A stretch of DNA of 40,726 nucleotides from Candidatus Kaiserbacteria bacterium (GTDB taxonomy: Bacteria > Patescibacteriota > Minisyncoccia > Phycocordibacterales > UBA2100): NCBI GenBank assembly GCA_021413775.1, contig JAIOPS010000030.1, forward strand, positions 1 to 40,726. The letters are read 5' to 3'. The number at the start of each line of letters is the position of its first letter. Position 1 is the first letter of the stretch. Under the pieces are notes generated by a model that was not told the origin of the DNA, searched no databases, and was given only the letters and a program-made list of their open reading frames with translations. Positions 7,280 through 14,598 of this stretch are shown piece after piece. The translations under genes and the position numbers were made by a program.

Positions 7280-8437
7280 TTACTTAAAGAGAATCTTCAG
7301 CAATTGCGTGACGAGGTCCGGGGCAGCCCGTGTAGAGAAGTCTTCTGTCTCCAGGGCCGGGTCGCCGTTGAGGATTGCCTGCAGATCGGCCCCTGTTTGC
7401 GCAGTGATGTCCCGGTTTATGTAACTGAGGGTGATTGCGCGGAGATCTCTGTTCGCGGTCGTGGTGCCTTCACTCGTCGTTGTGATGAGTCCTATCAGAT
7501 ATCCCCACATATTTACCGCAGCTCCTCCGGATGAACCGCTCTGTGCGACGATGATTCCGCCGAGAGAAAGCACATCGACGCTATTTGTGCCGAAGGTGAA
7601 TAATTTTTTTATCGTCGTTGCCGAACTTGCCGAATACAGGTCGTTTGTAGCGGCAAGACCGCCGATAAATTCAGCCGGATACCCTGCAGCGAGCACGGAG
7701 TCGTCAACAAATCCGATGTTCCTCCGTACATCTGCCGTGAGGTACGGGTAGTCGGTCGGCAGGGGATTATCGTCCGCTGAGCCGGCGATAAAAAGAAGTG
7801 CGTAGTCGTGTTCGCCCGTTCCGAGGGGGTGATCCGTCGTGATTTCAGATGCGTGTTCTTCAATCCACACCGGTGGAAGGTACAGGACGCGGGGAATCCA
7901 ACGGATGTGTGCGGGAGAGCCAGTGCGGACAAAACATTCAAGGTTGACGCGGGCGCTCTCTGCGAGGAGAACGTACTGTGCGACATGCGCGTTTGTAAGT
8001 ATGACGCCACGGGGGCTTATGATGACGCCGCTGCCTGAAATCGGTCGCACAAGACCTGTCGGGGTCGTGCACAGAATATTGACGATAGCCGCGCGGGTCG
8101 CATCGTTTACCGCGGCGAGAGGGAGAGGTGCGGTGGGATACGGTTTGGGAATACGTTCAGCCGTGTTTGTCGCTACAAGAGGCGATGTTGATTTTATGGC
8201 TTCAGATATAGGTTTTTTGGACGATTGCGGCGAACTTGTTGCAGTTGATTTCGCAACGGGGGTTGTCGTCGCGGAGGTTTCCCCCGACGCCGCGGCGGCT
8301 GCGGTGCTCGCAGTCGATGTCGCGACAGCGGGAACCGAAGCAGGCGACGGAGGATTGATCACAAGCAGCCCTATGGCGAGAAACAGAACAAAAAGAATTC
8401 CGAAGCGGAGAGGCAATTCTGAGCCGGCGTTCTGCAT
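7280..8437 (-). CDS. Membrane-anchored trypsin-like serine protease
   Basis: A 385-residue protein with one N-terminal transmembrane anchor (about residues 11-28, FGILFVLFLAIGLLVI). A long Ala/Ser/Thr/Pro linker to about residue 105 is followed by a chymotrypsin-fold protease. The triad is visible as His in LTNAHVAQ (about 149), Asp in GEHDYALLFI (about 211) and Ser in QSGSSGGAAV (about 306). There is no PDZ domain, unlike DegP/HtrA. It probably cleaves envelope or misfolded exported proteins outside the membrane. The ATG at 8435-8437 shares its A with the terminal A of the encoded CCA of tRNA-Gly(UCC), so the two are cotranscribed or tightly coupled. TTG at codon 8 is the next possible start and would still keep the anchor. 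Confidence 0.85.
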   Translation of the reverse strand: MQNAGSELPLRFGILFVLFLAIGLLVINPPSPASVPAVATSTASTAAAAASGETSATTTPVAKSTATSSPQSSKKPISEAIKSTSPLVATNTAERIPKPYPTAPLPLAAVNDATRAAIVNILCTTPTGLVRPISGSGVIISPRGVILTNAHVAQYVLLAESARVNLECFVRTGSPAHIRWIPRVLYLPPVWIEEHASEITTDHPLGTGEHDYALLFIAGSADDNPLPTDYPYLTADVRRNIGFVDDSVLAAGYPAEFIGGLAATNDLYSASSATTIKKLFTFGTNSVDVLSLGGIIVAQSGSSGGAAVNMWGYLIGLITTTSEGTTTANRDLRAITLSYINRDITAQTGADLQAILNGDPALETEDFSTRAAPDLVTQLLKILFK

Positions 8438-8510
8438 GGTGCGGGATGGGAGAATCGAACTCCCGACCCAAGTTTGGAAAACTCGTGTTTTACCACTAAA
8501 CTAATCCCGC
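8437..8510 (-). tRNA. tRNA-Gly (anticodon UCC) with encoded CCA
   Basis: The cloverleaf has acceptor GCGGGAT / ATCCCGC, D arm GTTT...AAAC, anticodon stem CGAGT/ACTTG with loop TTTCCAA (anticodon TCC), and T arm GGGAG-TTCGATT-CTCCC. The discriminator A (8440) is followed by CCA (8439-8437), the only encoded CCA among the four tRNAs here. That final A is also the first base of the protease start codon. Confidence 0.93.
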
Positions 8511-8611
8511 GAATGAGCACCGGACTGCGGATACTTCCGCCATGCTCCGGAATCCTCTGATGCGGATGCAATAGAGGATTGGCCCTCACTTTACACGAAG
8601 TGACCCGTTCA

Positions 8612-8657
8612 CACAAAATCCGGCACATGGCCGGATTTTGTGCTCTCGAGAGAGCAC
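8612..8657. terminator. Bidirectional terminator with adjoining palindrome
   Basis: A perfect 13-bp stem, CACAAAATCCGGC (8612-8624) / GCCGGATTTTGTG (8630-8642), has an ACATG loop. Its A/T-rich stem base can serve as U-tract on both strands. It overlaps a second palindrome, GTGCTCTC-GA-GAGAGCAC (8640-8657). The position suits termination of the HU gene on the minus strand. Confidence 0.75.
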
Positions 8658-8676
8658 GCGACGAACGGAAAAGCCG

Positions 8677-8952
8677 TTACTTAATTGCATCCTTCAGGGT
8701 CTTCGAGGCGCGGAACTTCGGCACTCGCATCGCCTTAATCTGTATTGATGCACCTGTGCGGGGGTTTCTGCCCATGCGACCGGCGCGTGTCTTCGCTTCG
8801 AAAATGCCGAGACCGGCGATAGAGACTTCCTGACCGCCCTTGAGGCTGTCCGTAATCATGCCGATGATAGCTTCCACGGCGCGCTCACCGTCTGCCTTCG
8901 TGCAGCCGATGGTTGCCGCGACTTTCTCAACGAGATCCATTTTATTTGCCAT
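8677..8952 (-). CDS. HU-family DNA-binding protein
   Basis: A 91-residue histone-like protein of standard HU length. The N-terminal helices (MANKMDLVEKVAATIGCTK) form the dimer body. The beta-arm region carries GLGIFEAKTRAGRMGRNPRTG, where the Pro after Asn at the arm tip intercalates into DNA, and the C-terminal SKTLKDAIK helix is typical. HU dimers bend and compact DNA and assist replication and recombination. It is transcribed alone from a good promoter (TTGACA-16-CAGAAT), which gives a leader of about 40 nt, so this highly expressed gene is not leaderless. A bidirectional terminator lies downstream. IHF is the alternative, but one ORF with HU-type motifs favours an HU homodimer. Confidence 0.93.
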   Translation of the reverse strand: MANKMDLVEKVAATIGCTKADGERAVEAIIGMITDSLKGGQEVSIAGLGIFEAKTRAGRMGRNPRTGASIQIKAMRVPKFRASKTLKDAIK

Positions 8953-9001
8953 AGATTTGAGATTATCCTTTTAAAATAAAGCTTTTTCGACCGCTCCTAC
9001 C

Positions 9002-9029
9002 ATTCTGAGCCGTATTTTAGGGGTGTCAA
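9002..9029 (-). promoter_or_regulatory. Promoter of the HU gene
   Basis: On the minus strand, TTGACA (9024-9029), a 16-nt spacer and CAGAAT (9002-9007). Transcription should start near 8995, about 40 nt before the ATG. A DnaA-box-like ATATCCACA lies just upstream at 9044-9052. Confidence 0.6.
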
Positions 9030-9087
9030 ATGACCGCTGTGAGATATCCACACCCAAAAAGGACGCAAAGAAGCGGCTCAAAATCGA

Positions 9088-9110
9088 CGGGGCCCCATAG
9101 TGGGGCCCCG
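9088..9110 (-). terminator. Terminator of the DUF84-like gene
   Basis: CGGGGCCCC (9088-9096) / GGGGCCCCG (9102-9110) with a 5-nt loop. On the minus strand TCGATTTTGAG follows. It starts 3 nt past the stop codon at 9114-9116. Confidence 0.75.
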
Positions 9111-9113
9111 ATA

Positions 9114-9671
9114 TCAGCTGTAGCACCTCGTAATCCCCATATCCTTCGGCAGGGGACGGATGTTCTCGACCAGAGAATCGAGCAACATGCCGGCGAGGTC
9201 CTGCTGTTTTTGGGTCGCGGTGACTCTTCGGAGGCTTTTGCGCACAGTAAATTGCCGCAAGCACTCTGCTCGTAAGGTCAGCTCGAGTCCGCCCGGGCAT
9301 GCGGCAGCGGGCCAGCACCATGCTATCGGGCCGTACACATCCGCCACCCCGAGAAAAAGCGTGTCAAACAGGTACGGACCGCCGGAAATTTCCATTGCCG
9401 GTATATAGAGCGGGCCATGTGCGACTCCGACTGCCAGGAACGCCTGCGCTTTCCTTCGTACGATTGCGGCATGCTGCAGAGTTTTATGCATCATGTGTCT
9501 GATGCTTGTGAAGCCCGCAGGGTTGCCCGCCGAGACTCCCTCAAGAACGTGAATCGGATTCTCAAGGTTGTTGTCCATGCGATACGAGCTCAGCTGGCTG
9601 CGAAGCTCCTGCGCTACCTGGGTGTTTCGAAGACCGACGGCGAGAGTAACCGGAATCGGGTTGTGTGACAT
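9114..9671 (-). CDS. DUF84-like (possible ITPase/XTPase) protein
   Basis: A 185-residue protein. The order of elements resembles DUF84 inosine/xanthosine triphosphatases: an N-terminal strand with AVGLRNTQVAQELRSQL (compare the AVGSxNPVK start), EGVSAGNPAGFTSIRHM in place of the SGV-x-x-QP segment, a helix ending KAQAFLAVGVAHGPLY (compare VGIEGGV), then FDTLFLGVADVYGPI. The similarity is weak and several charged family residues are not obvious, so hydrolysis of non-canonical NTPs is only a suggestion. The start is supported by AGGAG 7 nt upstream. That site lies inside the 3' arm of a perfect 12-bp hairpin (9674-9708), implying translational control. It is downstream of rny on the same strand. 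Confidence 0.6.
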   Translation of the reverse strand: MSHNPIPVTLAVGLRNTQVAQELRSQLSSYRMDNNLENPIHVLEGVSAGNPAGFTSIRHMMHKTLQHAAIVRRKAQAFLAVGVAHGPLYIPAMEISGGPYLFDTLFLGVADVYGPIAWCWPAAACPGGLELTLRAECLRQFTVRKSLRRVTATQKQQDLAGMLLDSLVENIRPLPKDMGITRCYS

Positions 9672-9673
9672 GA

Positions 9674-9708
9674 GAACACTCCTCTCCCGAGAGGGTAGAG
9701 GAGTGTTC
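9674..9708 (-). promoter_or_regulatory. Hairpin sequestering the Shine-Dalgarno of the DUF84-like gene
   Basis: Read on the minus strand: GAACACTCCTCT, an 11-nt loop with a CCC/GGG inner stem, then AGAGGAGTGTTC, TC and ATG. The 12-bp stem is perfect, and its 3' arm contains AGAGGAG at ideal distance from the start. No U-tract follows, so a terminator for rny is less likely. Confidence 0.55.
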
Positions 9709-9731
9709 GAGAGGCGTCAATGCCCCGTTTG

Positions 9732-11261
9732 TTACTTTGCGTATTCGATAACGCGCGTCTCGCGTATCACCGATACCTTTATCTCGCCCGGGTACTGCAG
9801 CTCCTTTTCAATCTTGTCGGCGATAGTCCGGGCCAACTGGCGCGATTCCAAATCGGACAGAGCCTCAGGCTTCACGATGACGCGGACTTCGCGGCCTGCG
9901 GAGATGGCGTAACTCTTCTCGACACCGGGCTCGTTATTTGCAATCGCTTCGAGATCCTCGAGACGTTTGATGTAATTTTCGACGGAATCGCGGCGTGCTC
10001 CCGGACGTGCGCCGGAAACAGCATCCGCCACCTGCACAATCATGCTCTCAGGAGTCTCATACGGGTATTCTTCGTGATGCGCCTGCATCGCCTTGATGAC
10101 CGGCTCTCCGACACCGAATTTCTGCAGAATGCGGCGACCGATTTCGACGTGTGTACCGGGAACCTCGTGGTCCACGGCCTTGCCGATATCGTGAAAGAGG
10201 GCGCCTGCGCGCGCGACTGCCGGGTCCGCGCCGAGCTCTTCCGCGAGCATGCCGGCCAAGTGGGCGACTTCGACGGAGTGGTCGAGGACGTTTTGTCCGT
10301 AGCTGGTGCGGAAGTAGAGACGTCCCAAAATCATGAGCAATTTCGGGTCGATGTTCGGAACTTTTGCCGCATAGGCCGCTTCGGCGCCCTTCTTTTTGAT
10401 GATGTTGGTTATCTCAGCTTCTGCTTTTTGCACCGCCTCCTCAATCTTCGCAGGCTGGATGCGACCGTCGAGAATCAGGTTCTCGAGAGCGATGCGGGCT
10501 ATCTGCCTGCGAATCGGGTCGTACGACGAGAGAGTGAGAGTGCCGGGCGTGTCGTCGATGATGACGTCAACGCCGGTTGCGCGCTCGAATGAGCGGATGT
10601 TGCGGCCTTCCTTGCCGATAATCTTTCCCTTTATTTCGTCGCTCGGGAGAGAGATGGTCGTCGCGAGAACATCGGAGACCACCGAGTTGCCGAGGCGATG
10701 AACAGCCGATGTGAGTATTTCATTGGCGCGCTTCTCGAGCTTCTCATCGCTCGCGATTTCAAGCTTGCGCATCCGTCCCTCAAGGTCCGTTTCATACTGT
10801 TTTTCAACCGAGGAGATGAGTTCAGCCTTCGCCTCATCGGCGGTGAGATTTGCGACTTTCTCCAACTTCTCCTGTTGTGTTTCGATAAGCCGGGCGACTT
10901 CTTCGCGCGACTTCTGGAGCTCGTCGTTCTTTTTACCGATTATTTCCTGTTCGTGGTCCTGGTTGGTCTGGCGCTTGTCCAGCATTTCTTCCTTGCGCAC
11001 AAGCCGCTCCTCCGTCGTTTTGAGGTCGCGCTCACGCTCCTTGAATTCGTTGGTCAGTTGACCTTCTTTTTGCTTGGCCCGCTCCTCCGCATCTTCGAGT
11101 ACTTTCTTGGCCCGCTCCTCCGCATCGAGCATCATCTTGCGAATCTGTAACTCCATCGAACCCCGTTTGCCCAGGAGGATGAGCATGCGCAGGAAATAGC
11201 CGATTGCAATACCGGCCACGCCCGCGAGGGCAAGGAGTGCTAACACTAATTTTAATGACAT
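9732..11261 (-). CDS. rny: Ribonuclease Y
   Basis: A 509-residue protein, full length for RNase Y. The N-terminal membrane anchor is LVLALLALAGVAGIAIGYFL (about residues 5-24). A long Glu/Lys/Arg coiled coil follows (about 40-180), then a KH domain with GKIIGKEGRNIRSFE (about 215-229) and an HD domain with ALFHDIGKAVDHE (about 352-364). The C-terminal region is typical. The enzyme is a membrane-bound endoribonuclease that starts mRNA decay and organises a degradosome. If many mRNAs here are leaderless, decay should depend on such internal cleavage, which is an inference. The start codon has no Shine-Dalgarno and is preceded by a palindrome 1 nt away. The DUF84-like gene lies downstream. Confidence 0.96.
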   Translation of the reverse strand: MSLKLVLALLALAGVAGIAIGYFLRMLILLGKRGSMELQIRKMMLDAEERAKKVLEDAEERAKQKEGQLTNEFKERERDLKTTEERLVRKEEMLDKRQTNQDHEQEIIGKKNDELQKSREEVARLIETQQEKLEKVANLTADEAKAELISSVEKQYETDLEGRMRKLEIASDEKLEKRANEILTSAVHRLGNSVVSDVLATTISLPSDEIKGKIIGKEGRNIRSFERATGVDVIIDDTPGTLTLSSYDPIRRQIARIALENLILDGRIQPAKIEEAVQKAEAEITNIIKKKGAEAAYAAKVPNIDPKLLMILGRLYFRTSYGQNVLDHSVEVAHLAGMLAEELGADPAVARAGALFHDIGKAVDHEVPGTHVEIGRRILQKFGVGEPVIKAMQAHHEEYPYETPESMIVQVADAVSGARPGARRDSVENYIKRLEDLEAIANNEPGVEKSYAISAGREVRVIVKPEALSDLESRQLARTIADKIEKELQYPGEIKVSVIRETRVIEYAK

Positions 11262-11262
11262 A

Positions 11263-11280
11263 CGCGTCTGGTCAGACGCG
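11263..11280. promoter_or_regulatory. Perfect palindrome abutting the rny start codon
   Basis: CGCGTCTG-GT-CAGACGCG lies 1 nt upstream of the rny ATG, where a Shine-Dalgarno would normally sit. It could be an operator or an RNA hairpin that blocks or guides initiation, perhaps for autoregulation by RNase Y cleavage. Confidence 0.35.
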
Positions 11281-11488
11281 CGCCCCTATGATCGAATAAG
11301 TGCAGAAAATGGCTCAACTGTGCTACCCCTGACAAGTTCTCGACGCATACGTGGGTACGCGAATGAAAGTTTGAAATTCATAATACTAAGGTGTACGTCA
11401 AATATAGCACCTTGTTTTCACGCATGGAAGGACTTGCCCGCAACCTCGGAACTGCTAGGCTTCGCAGTAGCTCATCAGGAGATTTGAC

Positions 11489-11938
11489 ATGGTTCCAGAA
11501 ACGCGTGCGGTACATGAAGTTGTCAGTGCCAACGTTCTATATGTCGTTGTCGGCGCCGGCGTGGTGGGCACAACGCTCGCCAAACTCGGCATTTCCGGTA
11601 ACGGTGGCGCTATCGCAATCGCCGGCTATGCGATTCTCGTGATTGCGTTTACGCTTGCCGTGCTGCATCGCAACATCGAATCCACAAATTATCGTCGGAT
11701 GTGGTACGCGTCGATTGCATGCTCATGGCTTGGGTCGACGGTCCTTGCGTCCGGTGTCTGCTCACTCGTACCTGCCATCGGGACCCTGTATGCGGGGTTT
11801 GGTGTCGTGCTGCTGCTCGCGTCGACAATCCTGCGAGCGATGCGCCCCCGCGACCAGATGCTCGCCGGGATTGAGCGGACGCGGAAACTTTTGGCGGAAA
11901 TCGAAGCGAAAAATCGGTCACTCCAGTTCCCGTGGTAG
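11489..11938 (+). CDS. Small integral membrane protein, unknown family
   Basis: A 149-residue protein with four probable transmembrane helices: about residues 14-33 (ANVLYVVVGAGVVGTTL), 40-58 (AIAIAGYAILVIAFTLAVL), 72-92 (ASIACSWLGSTVLASGVC) and 95-115 (IGTLYAGFGVVLLLAST). A basic C-terminal helix (RTRKLLAEIEAKNR) probably faces the cytoplasm. I do not recognise the family. The start is firm because AGGAG (11477-11481) lies 7 nt upstream, placing the gene in the minority with Shine-Dalgarno sites. The preceding 200 nt hold no gene. A strong terminator follows and is shared with convergent clpP. Confidence 0.7.
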   Translation: MVPETRAVHEVVSANVLYVVVGAGVVGTTLAKLGISGNGGAIAIAGYAILVIAFTLAVLHRNIESTNYRRMWYASIACSWLGSTVLASGVCSLVPAIGTLYAGFGVVLLLASTILRAMRPRDQMLAGIERTRKLLAEIEAKNRSLQFPW

Positions 11939-11956
11939 CTCTTGCGACACGCGACA

Positions 11957-11987
11957 AAACCCCCGCGCTGTAGCAGCGCGGGGGTTT
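11957..11987. terminator. Bidirectional terminator between the membrane protein and clpP
   Basis: A perfect 14-bp stem, AAACCCCCGCGCTG (11957-11970) / CAGCGCGGGGGTTT (11974-11987), has a TAG loop. A/T runs at the stem base give a U-tract on both strands. Confidence 0.9.
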
Positions 11988-11999
11988 CGAATTCACATG

Positions 12000-12593
12000 C
12001 TAGTTCAGCACCTTGTCGATGATTCCGTATTCGAGAGCCTCTTTCGCGCCCATGAAGAAGTCGCGGTCGACGTCTTTCTCTATTTTGTCGAGCTTTTGAC
12101 CCGTATTCTTAGCCAGAATTTTGTTCAACTGCTCGCGCATTTTCAGAATCTGCTTGGCGGTGATTTCGATGTCGGACGCCATGCCCTCCGCTCCTCCTGA
12201 CGGCTGGTGAATCATGACCTCCGCGTTCGGAAGTGCGAATCGTTTGCCCTTTTCACCGGCTGAAAGAAGAACGGCGCCCATAGACGCGGCCATGCCGATG
12301 CATACGGTTGATACGTTCGGCTGAATATGATTCATCGTATCGAGGATAGCGAGACCGGCAGTTACCTGGCCGCCGGGAGAGTTGATGTAGAAAGAGATGT
12401 CTTTCTTCGGGTCTTCGGACGCGAGGAAGAGGAGCTGCGCCACAACGAGGTTCGCGACGTCGCCGTCGATGGGCCCACCGAGGAAAATAATGCGTTCTTT
12501 TAAGAGACGCGAGTAGATATCGTAGGCGCGTTCACCCATCGATGTCTTCTCGATGACCATCGGGACGAGCATTTGAGAAGTGATGTTTTTCAT
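12000..12593 (-). CDS. clpP: ATP-dependent Clp protease proteolytic subunit
   Basis: A 197-residue ClpP of normal length. The catalytic triad is Ser104 in GMAASMGA, His129 in [10 protein letters not shown] and Asp178 in DRDFF. The oligomerisation and substrate-binding segment [11 protein letters not shown] (70-80) is intact. ClpP forms a tetradecameric chamber that degrades proteins unfolded by ClpX or ClpC. I chose the Met at 12593 over an upstream in-frame Met (12629). The protein begins [15 protein letters not shown] as expected, and a promoter (TTGAGA-17-TACACT) ends 7 nt before this ATG. The mRNA is therefore probably leaderless. Trigger factor lies about 1.1 kb upstream on the same strand, with a plus-strand gene between them, so the two are not one operon. 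Confidence 0.95.
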   Translation of the reverse strand: MKNITSQMLVPMVIEKTSMGERAYDIYSRLLKERIIFLGGPIDGDVANLVVAQLLFLASEDPKKDISFYINSPGGQVTAGLAILDTMNHIQPNVSTVCIGMAASMGAVLLSAGEKGKRFALPNAEVMIHQPSGGAEGMASDIEITAKQILKMREQLNKILAKNTGQKLDKIEKDVDRDFFMGAKEALEYGIIDKVLN

Positions 12594-12600
12594 ACGCGTG

Positions 12601-12629
12601 AGTGTACCCCATGAGATACGGACTCTCAA
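12601..12629 (-). promoter_or_regulatory. Promoter of clpP
   Basis: On the minus strand, TTGAGA (12624-12629), a 17-nt spacer and TACACT (12601-12606), 7 nt before the ATG. It sets the start at 12593 and predicts a leaderless mRNA. Confidence 0.7.
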
Positions 12630-12763
12630 GTTACCGCTGAAGTCAGGGAGCGTACTGCTTCAAAATTGCCGCCGAATCCGGATATGTATCTCACGGGGAG
12701 TTTCGGCACCCTATTCCATTTGGAGACTCGTGCGTGCATGCAAAAAAAGGTCATACTGCGGGA

Positions 12764-13147
12764 ATGAGCATAGACCGAATGAACGAACCACGACACTCCC
12801 GGCCGATGGAACACGCCATGGACGAGCTTGAGATGAAAGCGTTTCAAAAGGTGCAGAGTACTCTGGCACTCGTCGCGTACGTGGAGGAACACAATCTCGC
12901 AATCAACCCCGCGACTTTCCTGAGACGCGATGACGCAGTGGCGCACAAAATTCGTCACGACGCGGGAATCGAATGGACATCATCGCATTCCGACAGTTCG
13001 CCGTCTCTCGCGGAACTCTTCCGTCAGTATTGGCAATCACATCGCGAAGAAATCTTGACGGTCGACATGAGTGAGCAGGGCGCCTGCTCGGCACTCATCG
13101 CAAAAATACACGGTATCGCTCAGCAGATGCGCGAAGCGGGGTCTTAG
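12764..13147 (+). CDS. Hypothetical protein
   Basis: A 127-residue soluble protein, mostly helical and rich in Glu, His and Ala. It has a helix with DELEMKAFQKVQSTLALVAY (about 20-39) and a C-terminal helix with LIAKIHGIAQQMREAG. No family is recognised and no catalytic motif is evident. ATG at 12764 is preferred over GTG at 12734 because CATACT (12752-12757) ends 6 nt upstream of it, matching the leaderless pattern of the window. Its stop overlaps the trigger factor stop by 4 nt in convergent orientation. It lies divergent from clpP. Confidence 0.6.
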   Translation: MSIDRMNEPRHSRPMEHAMDELEMKAFQKVQSTLALVAYVEEHNLAINPATFLRRDDAVAHKIRHDAGIEWTSSHSDSSPSLAELFRQYWQSHREEILTVDMSEQGACSALIAKIHGIAQQMREAGS

Positions 13148-14244
13148 TGGTCGTGGGCGGTGTGACCGACTTTCTCCTCGTTGCCCTCGAGCATGCGGAG
13201 CGTCATTTCGTTTTTCATCGCATGGGCGATGTGAGCGCGCAGAGCTTCCGGGTCCGCCTGCGGATAGTGCTCCTTGGCATGCTCGAGTTCGTGCATGAGC
13301 GACGCCTCGTCGGGCTCTATATTTTCTTTGCGGGCGATTTCCGCGAGAACAAGCCGGACCTTGGCGCGGTTGTCGGCGGCATCTTTCCATGAGGCGCGGA
13401 CCTCTTCACGGGTCTTTTTTGTCTCGGCGAAGTAGCTCTCGAGTGATTGGCCGATGCGCGACAAATCATCTTTCAATCGCGCCTCCATGTCATCGAGCTC
13501 GTACTCGCGAAGCGTCGCGGGGAAGCGTACGGTGGAATTTTTTACGAGTTCATCCAGTATCGATGCACGGCGCTTTTCCATGGCGCGCATTTCTTTTTCT
13601 GTTTTTATGTTTGACCGCACGGTTTCGGTAAATTTCTCGGCGCTTTCGATTCCCAGCGACTGTACAAAGGCATCATCGAGTTCCGGGAGGTCTTTCTCTT
13701 CCATCGCTTTCGACTCCTCGGCGGCCTTTTGAGGCTCGGTGCCGGATTCAATCTTGTCGATGCGCGCACGTTCGCGGCGCAGGTGCATGAGGGCTTGCGC
13801 GTGCTCTTCGTCGGTGACGGTCGTATCCTCTTTTATTTCGGAATGTTTCTTGCCGATTGCCTTGTAGTCCGGAAGCGTTATTTCCGGCGCGAGTGCGGCA
13901 CGTGCGGTGAAGACGAGCGGCTTGCCGCTCTCCGGCGTGTCGGTCGTTACCTTCGGAGCCTCCACGATGAGAAGGTTTTCTTTGGCCAAAAGCTCAGGAA
14001 GTTCGTGCTGAATAGCTGTCTCTGCGGCATGACGCATGATGGTCGCCTCGCCGTATACCTGCACGATGCGGTCCTCCGGGGCCTTGCCCGGGCGGAAGCC
14101 GTCGAGTTTCGCCGTCTTCTGAATTTCTTTGAGCGCTTCGGCGCGGTATTTTAAAAGTACGTCCGCCGGAATTTCAGCGCGGACCTCCGCTTCCCAGCGC
14201 TCGTCGTCGCGGGATGTTTTTACATTTTGAAGATGTTGTGACAT
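13144..14244 (-). CDS. tig: Trigger factor lacking the FKBP (PPIase) domain
   Basis: A 366-residue ribosome-associated chaperone that shields nascent chains; standard trigger factors have about 430 residues. The ribosome-binding domain has the signature GFRPGKAP (49-56). The linker into the C-terminal chaperone domain has EEKDLPELDDAFVQSLG (about 182-198), as in normal trigger factors. Between about 165 and 183, where the ~85-100-residue peptidyl-prolyl isomerase domain should be, there is only a short Glu/Lys-rich linker. The C-terminus ends in a His-containing tail. The open frame extends far upstream without similarity; the true start is the ATG at 14244, because TTGCAG-17-TACACT ends 6 nt before it. 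Isomerase activity is dispensable in studied trigger factors, so the chaperone is probably functional. Confidence 0.93.
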   Translation of the reverse strand: MSQHLQNVKTSRDDERWEAEVRAEIPADVLLKYRAEALKEIQKTAKLDGFRPGKAPEDRIVQVYGEATIMRHAAETAIQHELPELLAKENLLIVEAPKVTTDTPESGKPLVFTARAALAPEITLPDYKAIGKKHSEIKEDTTVTDEEHAQALMHLRRERARIDKIESGTEPQKAAEESKAMEEKDLPELDDAFVQSLGIESAEKFTETVRSNIKTEKEMRAMEKRRASILDELVKNSTVRFPATLREYELDDMEARLKDDLSRIGQSLESYFAETKKTREEVRASWKDAADNRAKVRLVLAEIARKENIEPDEASLMHELEHAKEHYPQADPEALRAHIAHAMKNEMTLRMLEGNEEKVGHTAHDH

Positions 14245-14250
14245 CGCGAG

Positions 14251-14279
14251 AGTGTACTCGCAAACGCATCCGCCTGCAA
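14251..14279 (-). promoter_or_regulatory. Promoter of trigger factor
   Basis: On the minus strand, TTGCAG (14274-14279), a 17-nt spacer and TACACT (14251-14256), 6 nt before the ATG. It predicts a leaderless mRNA. Confidence 0.55.
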
Positions 14280-14489
14280 TTATTGTTGTGTCGTCGTCGC
14301 GTCGCCGGGGATGAGAGGGAGCGTGCCGGGAGTTCTGTTTAATTGAGCGCCCCAAAAGTACAATGCTCCGAAAACGAGAAGTACGATAATGATGACGGTC
14401 CCTATGATGGCGCCATTCCCGGACTTGTGTCCTTCGGGCAGCATGAAATCGGTGTCTGTTTCCGGCGCGTGAGGAGGTGTCGGAGGCAT
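14280..14489 (-). CDS. Small single-pass membrane protein
   Basis: A 69-residue protein. A Pro-rich, acidic N-terminus (MPPTPPHAPETDTDF) is followed by one transmembrane helix (about residues 27-46, AIIGTVIIIVLLVFGALYFW) and a polar Thr/Pro-rich tail. No family is recognised. It is supported by a promoter with the same geometry as its neighbours: TTGATT (14518-14523), 16 nt, TACACT (14496-14501), then 6 nt to the ATG. It lies 35 nt upstream of tig on the same strand. It could be an accessory to protein export or folding, but this is only neighbourhood. Confidence 0.65.
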   Translation of the reverse strand: MPPTPPHAPETDTDFMLPEGHKSGNGAIIGTVIIIVLLVFGALYFWGAQLNRTPGTLPLIPGDATTTQQ

Positions 14490-14561
14490 ACGGGAAGTGT
14501 ACAGCCCCGCGAACGCGAATCAAACTACCGAAGAGGGGGAAAACGACCCCGCCCGTCTTTT

Positions 14562-14590
14562 TTGAACTGATTCGCGCTGCAAGGTATACT
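14562..14590 (+). promoter_or_regulatory. Promoter of ppaC
   Basis: TTGAAC (14562-14567), a 17-nt spacer and TATACT (14585-14590), which ends 8 nt before the ATG. It is one of the clearest promoters in the window, with no room for a Shine-Dalgarno. Confidence 0.75.
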
Positions 14591-14598
14591 TGCACATC

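Noticed and set aside
9720..10592. 290-codon open frame on the plus strand
   Set aside because: It is antisense to the KH and HD domains of RNase Y and has no family features.
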